64,000 nucleotides of DNA from Microcaldota archaeon (GCA_021818925.1 JAKASU010000001.1:132036-196035), one strand, 5' to 3'. Shown: positions 1-9,003, counted from the stretch's first letter. Numbers and translations are program-made. The notes: generated by a model from the sequence alone, not told the origin.

Positions 1-2
1 TG

Positions 3-386
3 AACGGCGGAAGGTTCTCCAGCATATACAAGAACACAGTGGACAACAACACCAACGGCATGGTGGTGAACAATGTCTCGCAGGTCAGCATCTACGACAA
101 CAACTTCTTCAACAACACGCTCAGCCTGTCGATGTTCAACAGCACTTTCTCCAGCCTGATAAACAACACCGCCGTGAACAGCGCGATAGGGCTGTACCTG
201 GACAACTCTACGCAGATAACGCTACAGAACAACGTCTTCCAGAACTCGAGCGTGAGCTCGATGGACTGCGTCGGATCGGCCGCGAACTACAGCACGAGCA
301 AGAGCACCGACGAGGGCGGAAACGTCTGCCAGAACGGCCAGACAACCTGCCAGTGGATGACGAACTCCGCTTCCTGCAAGCCGTAG
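3..386 (+). CDS. C-terminal part of a right-handed beta-helix surface protein
   Basis: The reading frame is open from the left edge and ends at TAG 384-386, so only the last ~127 residues are visible. The sequence is rich in Asn, Ser, Thr and Phe, with recurrent patterns such as DNNFFNNT, INNTAVNS and LQNNVFQNS. These resemble NosD/PbH1-type parallel beta-helix coils of about 22 residues. Two Cys pairs near the end (GGNVCQNGQTTCQ and a final SCKP) could form disulfides in an extracellular protein. The signal peptide and any anchor lie outside the window. The family is inferred from repeat texture, not from a catalytic motif. A polysaccharide-binding or adhesin role is possible but unproven. 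Confidence 0.6.
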   Translation, partial: NGGRFSSIYKNTVDNNTNGMVVNNVSQVSIYDNNFFNNTLSLSMFNSTFSSLINNTAVNSAIGLYLDNSTQITLQNNVFQNSSVSSMDCVGSAANYSTSKSTDEGGNVCQNGQTTCQWMTNSASCKP

Positions 387-399
387 CGAGCTCCGCTCA

Positions 400-410
400 T
401 ATTTATATAC
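400..410 (+). promoter_or_regulatory. TATA box of the MIP18-like gene
   Basis: TATTTATATAC lies about 28 nt ahead of the ATG at 433. That spacing predicts a transcript with almost no leader, a pattern repeated through this window. Confidence 0.5.
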
Positions 411-432
411 CTGAAAAGCAAAACAGTGTTAT

Positions 433-738
433 ATGTCGCAGCTGAAGATCGAGGACGTGACCAACGCGCTCAAGAACACTGTCGACCCCGAGATAGGAAT
501 AAACATAGTGGACCTTGGTTTGCTGTACGACATAAAGGTCGACAAGCAGAACGACGTGAACCTCAGGCTCACCATGACGAGCCCGATGTGCCCGGTCACG
601 AGCGTGATAATGGCGGACGTGCAGCTGAGGCTGGAGAACCTGCCCAACGTCGGAAAAGTTGCCCTTGACCTTGTCTGGGAACCAGCATGGAGCCCTGAGA
701 TGATAAGCGAGGAATATCGCGTTGCGATGGGCGCGTAA
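433..738 (+). CDS. MIP18/DUF59 family Fe-S assembly protein
   Basis: This 101-residue protein matches the MIP18 (DUF59, SufT/PaaD-like) family across its length. The DPEIGINIVDLGLLYDIKV segment is the family's N-terminal hallmark. The motif MTSPMCPVTSVIMADVQ contains the conserved Cys of the T-x-x-x-CP signature. Family members help mature iron-sulfur proteins, acting as targeting factors or assembly aids in the cytoplasm. The ATG at 433 follows a TATA box at ~400 with almost no leader. It is a single gene converging on the NDK-like gene. The family call is secure; its exact client proteins cannot be read from sequence. Confidence 0.85.
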   Translation: MSQLKIEDVTNALKNTVDPEIGINIVDLGLLYDIKVDKQNDVNLRLTMTSPMCPVTSVIMADVQLRLENLPNVGKVALDLVWEPAWSPEMISEEYRVAMGA

Positions 739-745
739 GCATCTG

Positions 746-1393
746 CTATCTTTCCTTCAGCGTCTCAAGGAATATGCCATAAAACCGTTCAAGCACATCT
801 CTGCTTATGTCGTTTGCCTCTTCCTTTATCTTATCGTGCAACGCCATTGTCGCGGTGCTGTCCACACTCTCCTTGCCTTTCACATCCCTGAGTATGCGAT
901 GAATCTCTTGTGTGTTGTCCATGCCGTCGGCGTATTTGGTGATATATTCCTCAGCATTGAAATTCAGCACACCTTCATGAAGCACTCCGTGTTCCTCCCA
1001 CAGCCTGATCTCGCGATCAGCCATCTCCTGCGATTCCGAGACATGCAGGCCATTCATGCCCGCAGTCAGCCCGTACTTACCCCTAAGCGAATTCTCATTA
1101 GCCTTTTCCACGAACGTATTTCCCAATATCTCCCTCGTCTTCTCCACTTGCACCTCGCTCTCCACAACGAAGACAAAGGCATCATACGAGGTGATGTAGC
1201 TTATTATCCATCTGAAGAACGGTTTGTCCTTCAGATGCACATAGTGTTCTTTCGCGAGTTCCTCGCCTATCTTTACCTTGTTTGACGCAACAACCCTGCT
1301 TTTCATGAATGCGAAGAATTCCCTTAGCATCTTCGCTCCAGGTCCTCTTCTTATCACCAAGTCCGGCTTGGCTATGACTAGTATCTTGCTCAT
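746..1393 (-). CDS. Nucleoside diphosphate kinase-like protein with C-terminal extension
   Basis: Residues 1-140 follow the NDK fold in order: LVIAKPDLVIRRG near the N-terminus, then EHYVHLKDKPFF, then YITSYDAFVFVVE. The active-site block SLRGKYGL...MNGLHVSESQEMADREIRLW follows. The His of MNGLH aligns with the catalytic phospho-histidine of NxxHGSDS, with Gly replaced by Val. NDKs transfer gamma-phosphate between nucleotides. The protein has 215 residues against ~150 for the family. The last ~70 residues form an unrecognised charged helical tail. The loop between the arginine and histidine is also shifted. It may be a functional NDK or a diverged relative. The ATG at 1393 is the first available start. 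Confidence 0.75.
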   Translation of the reverse strand: MSKILVIAKPDLVIRRGPGAKMLREFFAFMKSRVVASNKVKIGEELAKEHYVHLKDKPFFRWIISYITSYDAFVFVVESEVQVEKTREILGNTFVEKANENSLRGKYGLTAGMNGLHVSESQEMADREIRLWEEHGVLHEGVLNFNAEEYITKYADGMDNTQEIHRILRDVKGKESVDSTATMALHDKIKEEANDISRDVLERFYGIFLETLKER

Positions 1394-1491
1394 GACTAGG
1401 CACCTATTTATCTGCTTGAAGATTTCACATAAGAGTTCTTATAGATTGATATTCCTAATCTTATTATAATTCTTGTTCTGCGGTGATGCCC

Positions 1492-3240
1492 ATGATACGC
1501 CAACCCATAATAGTTGTGATGGGGCATGTAGACCACGGAAAAACCAGTTTACTTGACCGCATAAGGAGCAGCGTTGTGGCTAGCCGCGAGGCCGGAGGCA
1601 TAACGCAGCACATCGGCGCGAGCGAGGTGCCGCTCGGCATAATCGAGAAGGTGGCCGGACCGGTCCTAAAGCAGTTCGGAGCCAAGATAACCATACCCGG
1701 CCTTCTATTTATCGACACGCCGGGTCACGAGGCGTTCACCAACCTCAGGAAGCGCGGAGGCTCCGTGGCCGATCTCGCCATACTCGTAGTTGACATCTCG
1801 AAGAACTTCGAACCGCAGACATACGAGGCACTTGACATACTCAAGGAGTACAAGACGCCTTTCGTGCTCGCTGCCAATAAGATAGACCTAACAACAGGCT
1901 GGCGTGCTCAGAAGACGAGCAGCTTCGTCGAGTCGCTGTCAAAGCAGGAGAGGAACGTGCAGGACGCGCTCGAGGCCAAGCTCTACGAGCTTGTGGGCAA
2001 GCTCAGCGAGGCCGGCTTCTCGAGCGAGAGGTTCGACAGGATAAAGGACTTCAGGAAGGAGGTCGCGATACTGCCAGTAAGCGCCAAAACCGGCGAGGGC
2101 ATAGCAGAACTGCTGGTGTTCACGGCCGGCATAGCCCAGAAGTTCCTCGAGGCCAGGCTCAACATAGAGGTGAAGGGACCTGGGAAGGGCAGCATACTTG
2201 AGAAGAAGGAGGAGAAGGGGCTGGGCACCACCGTCGATGTCATACTGTACAACGGCACGTTGAATGTCAACGATACCGTCGCCTTCGCCACCACAACAGG
2301 CATAGCCAAAGCGAAGATACGCGCGCTGCTAAAGCCCAAAGCGCTGCAGGAGATGCGCGAGAGCAGCAGCAAGTTCTACTACGTCGACTCTGTCGCAGCG
2401 GCCTCGGGGGTGAAGATAAGCGGTGTTGGATTCGATGACGCGCTTCCCGGTTCGCTGATCATGTCTACTGAGGACAAGAGCTACGAGAAGGAGATCGGCG
2501 CGGAGATAAAGGACGTCTTCGCAACCGAGCAGAGTGGCATCGTGCTCAAAGCCGACACGATCGGCAGCCTGGAGGCGCTCTCCAGGCTGCTCGCCAACGA
2601 GGGCGTGAAGATAAGCAAGAAGGGCATAGGTACGGTGAACAAGCGCGACGTGCTAGACGCCTTCTCCATGCGCGCCATAGACCCTTACAACGCCGTGGTC
2701 CTCGCGTTCAACGTCTCTGCCGAAAGCGACGCAACGCAGGAGGCGGAATCGGCAAGCGTCAGGATAATAAGCCAGAACATAATCTACAAGATAATCGACG
2801 ATTACAAGGAATGGCTCGATGGCCAGAAGAAGCGCGAGCGCGATGATGCTGCAAAGTCGCTCAGCTTCCCATGCATGGTGAAGGTGTTGCCCAATACCGC
2901 CTTCCGCATCTCCCACCCTGCGATATTCGGCGTTGATATTGTCTCCGGCAGGCTCAAGTCCTCTGTGCTTCTGATGAACAAGCAGGGCGATACCGTAGGA
3001 CGTGTGCGCGAGCTCCAGAACAACGGGATGAGCGTGCCTGAGGCGAAGAAGGGAGAGAGCGTCGCCATATCGATAGACGGCATAACCTTCGGGCGCCAGG
3101 TCAAGGACAACGAGGTGCTCTATGCGCACATAAATGACGAGGAGGAGCAGCTGCTCAGGTCCAAGTTCAGCTACATGCTCAGCGACGAGGAGAAGGAGCT
3201 GCTCAACGAGATATCCTTCATCAAAAGAAGCGGGAGATAA
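1492..3240 (+). CDS. infB: Translation initiation factor aIF5B (archaeal IF-2)
   Basis: GTPase that promotes subunit joining and initiator tRNA positioning. G1 is GHVDHGKTSLLDRIR at the N-terminus. The switch region GGITQHIGASEVP, G3 DTPGHEAF and G4 NKIDLTTGW follow. The later domains include FGVDIVSGRL and end with RSKFSYMLSDEEKELLNEIS. At ~582 residues it matches the archaeal factor, which lacks the bacterial N-terminal extension. The track ORF starts at a GTG (1483). I prefer ATG 1492 because a GGTGAT Shine-Dalgarno sits 4 nt upstream and the conserved text begins at once (MIRQPIIVVMG). Downstream the regulator gene at 3242 converges with one base between stops. Confidence 0.95.
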   Translation: MIRQPIIVVMGHVDHGKTSLLDRIRSSVVASREAGGITQHIGASEVPLGIIEKVAGPVLKQFGAKITIPGLLFIDTPGHEAFTNLRKRGGSVADLAILVVDISKNFEPQTYEALDILKEYKTPFVLAANKIDLTTGWRAQKTSSFVESLSKQERNVQDALEAKLYELVGKLSEAGFSSERFDRIKDFRKEVAILPVSAKTGEGIAELLVFTAGIAQKFLEARLNIEVKGPGKGSILEKKEEKGLGTTVDVILYNGTLNVNDTVAFATTTGIAKAKIRALLKPKALQEMRESSSKFYYVDSVAAASGVKISGVGFDDALPGSLIMSTEDKSYEKEIGAEIKDVFATEQSGIVLKADTIGSLEALSRLLANEGVKISKKGIGTVNKRDVLDAFSMRAIDPYNAVVLAFNVSAESDATQEAESASVRIISQNIIYKIIDDYKEWLDGQKKRERDDAAKSLSFPCMVKVLPNTAFRISHPAIFGVDIVSGRLKSSVLLMNKQGDTVGRVRELQNNGMSVPEAKKGESVAISIDGITFGRQVKDNEVLYAHINDEEEQLLRSKFSYMLSDEEKELLNEISFIKRSGR

Positions 3241-3241
3241 C

Positions 3242-4312
3242 TCAAGCGAACGGCCTGGTCACCACAGGCTGCGAGTCAGGGATCCATCTTATCATGTTGA
3301 ATTCCTTTTTCGAATTCACATTTCTTAGCGGGAAATCTCCCAGAAGAGTGTCCTGCAGAGTAGCGTATGCGACTTTCACATTCTGCTTTTTGTACGTGTT
3401 CTTGTAGTACTTGATCAGCTTGTCGTATCCGACTTTTTCATTGTCATAGATTCCTGCAAAGAAGAAGTCATAGCTTCCAAGAAGCTGTATCGAGAACGGA
3501 TACCTGCTTATCAGCGGCATGTCGTCGTCTATCCAGCTTATCTCCTTTCGCATCTTCATTGACGCCTCTTCGAAGCCCTCCGATATCGTGTACTTTCCGA
3601 ACATAGCAATCGTTGTAGTCTCGGGAGGTTTGCTCACAACTATCGTAAACCTCTTTATGTAGCCCATCTTGACAAGCTTGTTGAAGTTGTACGCTACTGT
3701 ATTAAAGTGCATTCCGAGCTTCTGTGATATTTCGTGAAACGATAGGCGCGAGTTCTCGTTCAGCAACAGCAGCATGCTCTTGTACTTCTCCGGGAGATCA
3801 AGCTTCTCTATCAACGCGTTCCTGATCGGGCAGAATCCCAGATGTATGAAAGCCACACCGGAGGTCTGCCATTGTACCCCGTATTTTGCAAGCCGCACCT
3901 GCGTCGTTTTGTCCCAGAACACATAGTCCATCCTGTTTGCGGCGTTTGCATAAATCAGCAGGTCATAGTTGCCCCTGGCTTTCATAACGATCTGCGGCAT
4001 GTGGGACCCGGAAAGTATCTCACTCACCTCGCCGTAGTCAGGTTCCCTTGCGAACTTGACTGCTATGATGTGCGGGTTCGTTAGTCCTAGCGCCTCCTCA
4101 TTGAGCTCTAGCGTATACCTTATACCGAGCTCCTTCTCAACCTTCAGCATGCGTTCCTTTGTCGTGCGCCTCGAGAGGTTCAGTATCTTTGAAAGCTCAG
4201 AGATCGATATTCTTGCGTTTTCAGACAGTGCCCTCACTATCTTTCTGGTCGGCACGCTCATTTTCTCGTTGAATTCGCTGCTGAACCTGTAGTCCTCACC
4301 CATGACAGTCAT
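3242..4312 (-). CDS. Lrp/AsnC-type regulator with two winged-HTH units
   Basis: 356 residues built as a tandem duplication. The first AsnC-type HTH is at ~25-70 (IVRALSENARISISELSKILNLSRRTTKERMLKVEKELGI), followed by a RAM-like ligand domain. A second HTH at ~185-230 (LLLLNENSRLSFHEISQKLGMHFNTVAYNFNKLVKMGYIKRFTI) is followed by another RAM-like domain. Lrp/AsnC proteins bind promoter DNA and often sense amino acids. A duplicated architecture suggests an internal pseudo-dimer. A TATA-like TTATAAAT sits just upstream on the minus strand, so the ATG at 4303 (MGEDYR) may be the real leaderless start. It diverges from the DMT transporter, which is a plausible but unproven target. Confidence 0.8.
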   Translation of the reverse strand: MTVMGEDYRFSSEFNEKMSVPTRKIVRALSENARISISELSKILNLSRRTTKERMLKVEKELGIRYTLELNEEALGLTNPHIIAVKFAREPDYGEVSEILSGSHMPQIVMKARGNYDLLIYANAANRMDYVFWDKTTQVRLAKYGVQWQTSGVAFIHLGFCPIRNALIEKLDLPEKYKSMLLLLNENSRLSFHEISQKLGMHFNTVAYNFNKLVKMGYIKRFTIVVSKPPETTTIAMFGKYTISEGFEEASMKMRKEISWIDDDMPLISRYPFSIQLLGSYDFFFAGIYDNEKVGYDKLIKYYKNTYKKQNVKVAYATLQDTLLGDFPLRNVNSKKEFNMIRWIPDSQPVVTRPFA

Positions 4313-4431
4313 TGTACGCTAAAGCATTTATAACCTATTCTTCGCTTTCCGCATTTTAACAAACTTTCACACAGTTGTTGCTATTTTCGGAAGCGCTTTT
4401 AAGCAGAAGCAATCAATGTGAATCAGAGATA

Positions 4432-5685
4432 ATGGAGATAAAACTCAAGGCGTACGCTTATCTGGTAGCGTCGCTCATCATAGGCTCGTTCACTCCAGCG
4501 CTTCTAGTGCTCACGCAGGGCACAAACCCGTTTGAGCTCTTCATGCTTGCGGCGCTTGTAAGCATACCCTTCGGCCTGCTTCTCGTGGCAAGGAAGAAGA
4601 AGTTCGATAGCCTCCGGGCGCTGTTCAGGGACAGGAAGAAGCTGCTATACGTTGTGATTGCGAGCCTACTCATATACGTCACATACGAGTACGGCATAGC
4701 CTACGCAGAGCACTTCATCAGCTCATCGCTCACCACCGTTATCTTCAGGATCAACCCGTTGCTTATGCTTATGTTCCTGCCCATCTTCCTAAGAGAGAGA
4801 CTCAGCAAGAGGCAGGTCCTCGCACTGGGCCTGGCATTCGTCGGCATACTTATTGGGTTCAGCGGAGGCAACTTCTTAGGGATTTTCAACAACCCGAACG
4901 CGCCGATAATACTTCTTGCCCTGTTTCTGGCTTTGGGATATGCCCTGGCCAGCGTCATCATCAAGTGGCAGATGCTTGACAGCGACCTCTGGATTTCAGC
5001 CTCCGCGTTCGTGCTCGCCGCATTCTTCATGCTGCTTTTCGTAGGCACCGGTGCAAGATTTGCACCGCTGAGCGGAACCGATATAGGTATAGTGATCTAC
5101 ATCGGGTTGACTAACGTGTTCAGCTTCTACATGTACCTCTACGCGTTCAAGGCGCTCAAGACAACTGTTGTGACCAACATATTCTCCATATCGCCGTTTC
5201 TTACGATAGTATGGGCGTCACTGGTCTTTGGGGACCAGTTCCAGCTCTACTACCTGGCGATAGCGGGCCTGACGCTGGTCGGCGTGTACATACAGATGTC
5301 GGACAAGGTGGGCGGCAGCTATCTGGCAAAGAGGGACTCGAAGGCGCGCAATTTCACAATATTCGACATGAGCGGAGCATTTGCAGACACAGGCGAAGTC
5401 GCAATAGCTGCCGCTCTGAGAAACGGTGCGAGGGTTATGGCAGTCAAGCTGCCTTCAAGATACAGGAATACGGTGGAGAGACGGGTGAGGGAGGGCGGCC
5501 ACACCAAGGTATTCACCGGCGAGCACCCTAGTATAACAAACGAGGTAGGATTTATGAAGGACGTGATGGGCGCAAACCCCAACGACATGATACTCATGAA
5601 GGTTGGCAGTTTCGATGAGGGAGAGGCGTTCTTCGCCGACATGTCCGACCTCATAAATCACGAGATCCCAGAGTTTCCAAAATAA
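4432..5685 (+). CDS. EamA/DMT-family transporter with a unique C-terminal cytosolic domain
   Basis: The first ~300 residues contain about ten hydrophobic helices in two EamA repeats, as in drug/metabolite transporters. After the last helix (LTLVGVYIQM) comes a soluble tail of about 110 residues beginning DSKARNFTIFDMSGAF and ending INHEIPEFPK. I do not recognise this tail; it is not part of a normal EamA protein. The substrate is unknown. The ORF track extends upstream to 4375, but ATG 4432 (MEIKLKAYAYLVASLIIG) leads directly into the first membrane helix and is the better start. It is divergent from the AsnC-type regulator. Confidence 0.8.
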   Translation: MEIKLKAYAYLVASLIIGSFTPALLVLTQGTNPFELFMLAALVSIPFGLLLVARKKKFDSLRALFRDRKKLLYVVIASLLIYVTYEYGIAYAEHFISSSLTTVIFRINPLLMLMFLPIFLRERLSKRQVLALGLAFVGILIGFSGGNFLGIFNNPNAPIILLALFLALGYALASVIIKWQMLDSDLWISASAFVLAAFFMLLFVGTGARFAPLSGTDIGIVIYIGLTNVFSFYMYLYAFKALKTTVVTNIFSISPFLTIVWASLVFGDQFQLYYLAIAGLTLVGVYIQMSDKVGGSYLAKRDSKARNFTIFDMSGAFADTGEVAIAAALRNGARVMAVKLPSRYRNTVERRVREGGHTKVFTGEHPSITNEVGFMKDVMGANPNDMILMKVGSFDEGEAFFADMSDLINHEIPEFPK

Positions 5686-5749
5686 CAGCAATCTGTGTCA
5701 ATTCTGTGAAAATCAAAGAGGTATTTAAATAAGAAGCTACATATCTATA

Positions 5750-5842
5750 CTTGTGGATTTCGGTTATCAAATTCTCATGTTTGACGACTAAATCCCACCC
5801 CACCCAATAAAAGAGGCGCGCCGCAAGGCGGCCTCTTTTTCT
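5750..5842 (+). ncRNA. Candidate small RNA or tiny-ORF transcript ending in a strong hairpin
   Basis: A TATA-like GTATTTAAATA at 5721-5731 predicts initiation near 5750. A GNRA-capped hairpin followed by TTTTT lies ~60 nt further on. The interval has no real gene in any frame. It could hold only a 19-codon TTG-initiated ORF ending in TAA just before the hairpin. The arrangement promoter - short transcript - terminator suggests a small RNA. Alternatively the TATA is fortuitous and the hairpin only separates two convergent genes. Confidence 0.35.
5810..5842 (+). terminator. GNRA-capped hairpin terminator between convergent genes
   Basis: AAAGAGGC and GCCTCTTT pair, and CGCC-GCAA-GGCG pairs inside, with one unpaired G between. 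TTTTT follows on the plus strand and a T-rich run follows on the minus strand. It can therefore serve both the plus-strand transcript and gatE. Confidence 0.6.
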
Positions 5843-7676
5843 ATTTCAACAATCCTCTGAGCTCATCGCCATCGACGTTGAGCCTGTGCTTGCTCATTAC
5901 CTTCCTTATCGCCTCTTCCCTGTCCTCCTCCGACCCGCTCTCCTTTACCAGCTTCTCGAGCGCCCTGCCGCTTATCCTCTCTAGCTTCTCCGACTTTATC
6001 ATCTTGTCCACATCCTCAGGGCTCTCCGGCACATGCTTGACTATCTCCTCTATGCCTGCCTTTGTTATCCTGCCCTTCTTGTACTCTCCGAAGATGCGCA
6101 GCACGGCCTCTGCGCCGATCTTGTCGACGTCCTTGCCCATCCTCTTGGCCTGCGTCATCTTGTCCAGCAGCACCGAGGCCACAAGACCGCCGTCAACTCC
6201 TGTCTTCTCCACAACCTGCATGAACAGCCCGAGGCTTGTCGACCAGAGCATCTGCTCCTCAAGTTGCACGTTCTTTATCAGCCTCTTGAGCGTCCTTGAC
6301 ACCTTCTCCACGTCTACCGCCTTCCTCCTCGCCGCCGCGTAGACGTCGCTTCCAAGCGGTATCGGTCTCACGTCTGTCTCGGGGTACATCCTTGCCCCTC
6401 CTGGTAGCGGCCTGAGGAAGGTAGTTACGAGTTGCCTGGAGTCAACGCCTCGCGTCTCGTCGGGCACGCCAAGCGCGGCCTGCTGCGCCCTCGTGTTTGC
6501 CATCGCGAGCGCGCTTTCGCACGCCTCCTTGTCTCCTGCGACGAGCATGAACGCGTCGCCGTCCTTCATCCCAAGCATGCGTCTGAGTTCGGCGAGCTCC
6601 CCTCCCTGGAAGCCATACGCAGGGAGGTCCTCGTCGCTGTGTATTATACCTCCCACGCCTGCGAGCTTAGCGTAGCCGCTTATCTCGGTTCCGAGCCTCC
6701 TTCCGGGATTTATCTCCTTGCTGAGCATTCCCTCATATCCCTGTAGCCTTGACGCCATCACAGCGCCGCTCACGTCCTCCAGGTGCTTCCTGAGCGCGTT
6801 GACCTTCGTCTCTCCGAACACGCTTGTCACGTCCACTGGCGGGTGGACGCGCACGTCCCTCCTCTGCAGCTCTTTCTTTATCTCCAGCAGGTTCTCCTGC
6901 CGCTCCACCTCACTCTCAATTATCTTGTCCATGGTGTCGAGTTCCTGGAAGCCCTTTATCTCGACCCTCGCCCCCTCGCTTATCGAGACGTTGACATCCT
7001 GCCTTATCGATCCTATGCCTCTCTGCACTTTTCCGGTAAGCCTGAGCAGCAGTCCTATCCTCTTCGCCACCTCTTTCGCCTCTGCCGGATTCCTTATCTC
7101 CGGGTCGGTGTCTATCTCAATCAGCGGTATGGCAAGCCTGTCAACGTTGTATATGACAGCGCTGCTGTCGCTGTGCTCTATTCCGCTGGACTCCTCCTCC
7201 AGGAATATCGACGATATGCCAATGGTCTTTCCTGAGATCTCCATGCTGCCCCCGTGCCCCACCATCACGGTCCTCTGGAACGCGCTAGGATCGCTTCCGT
7301 CAACCACCTCCTTTCTCATCGGTTCCAGCTCGGCGGGCACCCATGCGCCGAAAGATGCTGCTATCTGCAACGCCGCATCGAGCGCTTCTCTGTTCAGCTC
7401 GTGCGGCGGCTCCTCGTCCACGTCCACCAGGCAGGTGGTGTGCCTGAACGTGTTGTATATGAACTTCCTTCCCCTCCTCGTTTCGAACGCCGCGGACAGA
7501 TCTATCCTCCCGAGCTCCCCGGCAACGGCCCTCTGCCTTCTCTCTATCTCCGCTATGGATACGTCGTTCGTCATCTGCGCGTCGCATGAGCAGAAGAGCT
7601 TGTGCTCGGTGGCCAGCCGCTGGTGTATCTCAAGTCCACACTTGAATCCGAGCTTTGCATAATCGTGTCCTGTCAT
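5841..7676 (-). CDS. gatE: Glu-tRNA(Gln) amidotransferase subunit E
   Basis: GatE is the archaeal tRNA-binding and kinase subunit that phosphorylates Glu on tRNA(Gln) and works with GatD. The N-terminus KLGFKCGLEIHQRL is diagnostic. The GatB-like core includes RQDVNVSISEGARVEIKGFQELD and DTDPEIRNPAEAKE. The C-terminal ~110 residues form the Yqey/tRNA-binding tail. At 611 residues it is the usual GatE length, with the AspRS-like insertion. Its ATG at 7676 is one base downstream of the gatD stop, so the two are cotranscribed. The pair implies that Gln-tRNA is made indirectly from Glu-tRNA(Gln). Confidence 0.95.
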   Translation of the reverse strand: MTGHDYAKLGFKCGLEIHQRLATEHKLFCSCDAQMTNDVSIAEIERRQRAVAGELGRIDLSAAFETRRGRKFIYNTFRHTTCLVDVDEEPPHELNREALDAALQIAASFGAWVPAELEPMRKEVVDGSDPSAFQRTVMVGHGGSMEISGKTIGISSIFLEEESSGIEHSDSSAVIYNVDRLAIPLIEIDTDPEIRNPAEAKEVAKRIGLLLRLTGKVQRGIGSIRQDVNVSISEGARVEIKGFQELDTMDKIIESEVERQENLLEIKKELQRRDVRVHPPVDVTSVFGETKVNALRKHLEDVSGAVMASRLQGYEGMLSKEINPGRRLGTEISGYAKLAGVGGIIHSDEDLPAYGFQGGELAELRRMLGMKDGDAFMLVAGDKEACESALAMANTRAQQAALGVPDETRGVDSRQLVTTFLRPLPGGARMYPETDVRPIPLGSDVYAAARRKAVDVEKVSRTLKRLIKNVQLEEQMLWSTSLGLFMQVVEKTGVDGGLVASVLLDKMTQAKRMGKDVDKIGAEAVLRIFGEYKKGRITKAGIEEIVKHVPESPEDVDKMIKSEKLERISGRALEKLVKESGSEEDREEAIRKVMSKHRLNVDGDELRGLLK

Positions 7677-7677
7677 C

Positions 7678-9003
7678 CTAATCCCAGTCTATCTCCGTTC
7701 TCTCAGTTATCTCGCCGGCGATGTTCTTCGCAAGCAGGTTTGCTGCCTCTGTCCTCTTGTGGTTGCCCAGGAGCCATCCCAGTTTCACGAGCGCGACCTC
7801 CGGGAGCATGTCCTCGCAGTATACCGCTCCCGTGCCTGAGATGAGCCTCAGGTTCCTGTAGACGTTGGCGTTGACCCTTCCGTTTAGGCACTGGGATGTC
7901 ATGCCGACGACCATCCCCGATTCCACGGCGCGCTTGATGTGTCCAAGCCACGAAAGCTTCCCGTCGGTCGGGGCTACGGCTACGTGCCCCATGCCCGTGC
8001 CCTCTATTATGATGCCCTTGTACCCCCTGTCTATGTAGAAATCTATTATCTCTGGATCGGAGTTTGGATAGAACTTGAGCAGCGCGACCCTCGGCTCGTA
8101 GCCTGGAACAACTCGCATTCGACCGCCTTCGCTTCTCCTCTTCCTGCTCTCGTCCATGTACTCGATGTTGCCGTGCGTGTCTACTCTTGCTATCGGCCTG
8201 CCGTTTACGCTTCTGAACGCGTCCCTGCGCGTCGTGTGCAGTTTCCTGACCTTTGTCCCGCGCATAAAGTTGCAGTAGCTATCGGAGGCGTTCGCGTGCA
8301 TGCATATGCCAACCTCTGCCACGTTGCCTTTTGCTGCCATGTGGGCTGAGCAAAGCAGGTTCATGAATGCATCGCTGGAACCCCTGTCAACGCTGCGTTG
8401 CGCTCCGGTGAGCACCACCGGGCCGTTCACGCCTTCAAGCATGAAGCTAAGCGCGGCTGCGGTGTAGTGCATCGTATCGGTGCCGTGCGTCACCATAACC
8501 CCGTGCGAGTCTGAGAGCGCCTTCGCAACGGCCCTTGCTATCTCCTGCCAGTTCTTGTAGGTCATGTCCTCGCTTGCGATGCGCATCGGGCTGACGACCT
8601 TGAAGTTTGCAACGTCTAGTATCTCCGGAACCTGCGCAAGCATCTCTTCCGGTTCGACGAGCATGTGCACCGCGCCGGTCACGTAGTCTACCTTGCTCTC
8701 TATCGTGCCGCCTGTGGACACGATGGCAACGTCGGGGAGCCCTTCTTTCTTCTCTAGTTTTACTCTCGGGAACGCGAACGACTCCTTCTCGCGCTGCAGC
8801 CTCTCTATCTTAGAGCCGCGCTTGAGCTCTAGACCTATGTTGTACCCGTTCTTGAGCTTGATCACTAGCGCGTCCTGGTCTCCGAACTCGGGTCTTGGAA
8901 GAAGCACGCCCTCGAAGCTCTTTCTGTTTGAGACGACCCTCACCGTGTCGCCGGGCACGATGCCCTTTTTCTGCAGCAGGGCCTCTATTTCCCTAGAATA
9001 CAT
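7678..9003 (-). CDS. gatD: Glu-tRNA(Gln) amidotransferase subunit D
   Basis: L-asparaginase-like subunit that releases ammonia for transamidation by GatE. A small N-terminal barrel (~1-75: GDTVRVVSNRKSFEGVLLPR) precedes the asparaginase fold. Catalytic segments VSTGGTIES and VTHGTDTMHYTAAAL carry the two threonines and the Asp. The conserved GIIIEGTGMGHV is also present. The ORF track starts at 9081, but ATG 9003 (MYSREIEALLQKKG) begins the family sequence, and an A/T-rich TTTAAAAT box lies just upstream on the minus strand. It forms a two-gene operon with gatE, one base apart. Confidence 0.95.
   Translation of the reverse strand: MYSREIEALLQKKGIVPGDTVRVVSNRKSFEGVLLPRPEFGDQDALVIKLKNGYNIGLELKRGSKIERLQREKESFAFPRVKLEKKEGLPDVAIVSTGGTIESKVDYVTGAVHMLVEPEEMLAQVPEILDVANFKVVSPMRIASEDMTYKNWQEIARAVAKALSDSHGVMVTHGTDTMHYTAAALSFMLEGVNGPVVLTGAQRSVDRGSSDAFMNLLCSAHMAAKGNVAEVGICMHANASDSYCNFMRGTKVRKLHTTRRDAFRSVNGRPIARVDTHGNIEYMDESRKRRSEGGRMRVVPGYEPRVALLKFYPNSDPEIIDFYIDRGYKGIIIEGTGMGHVAVAPTDGKLSWLGHIKRAVESGMVVGMTSQCLNGRVNANVYRNLRLISGTGAVYCEDMLPEVALVKLGWLLGNHKRTEAANLLAKNIAGEITERTEIDWD

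Noticed and set aside
722-1285. 187-residue plus-strand ORF over the NDK-like gene
   Set aside because: Antisense of a protein that matches NDK motifs in order.
6718-7662. 314-residue plus-strand ORF within gatE
   Set aside because: Antisense of GatE; Ser/Leu-rich shadow composition and no promoter.
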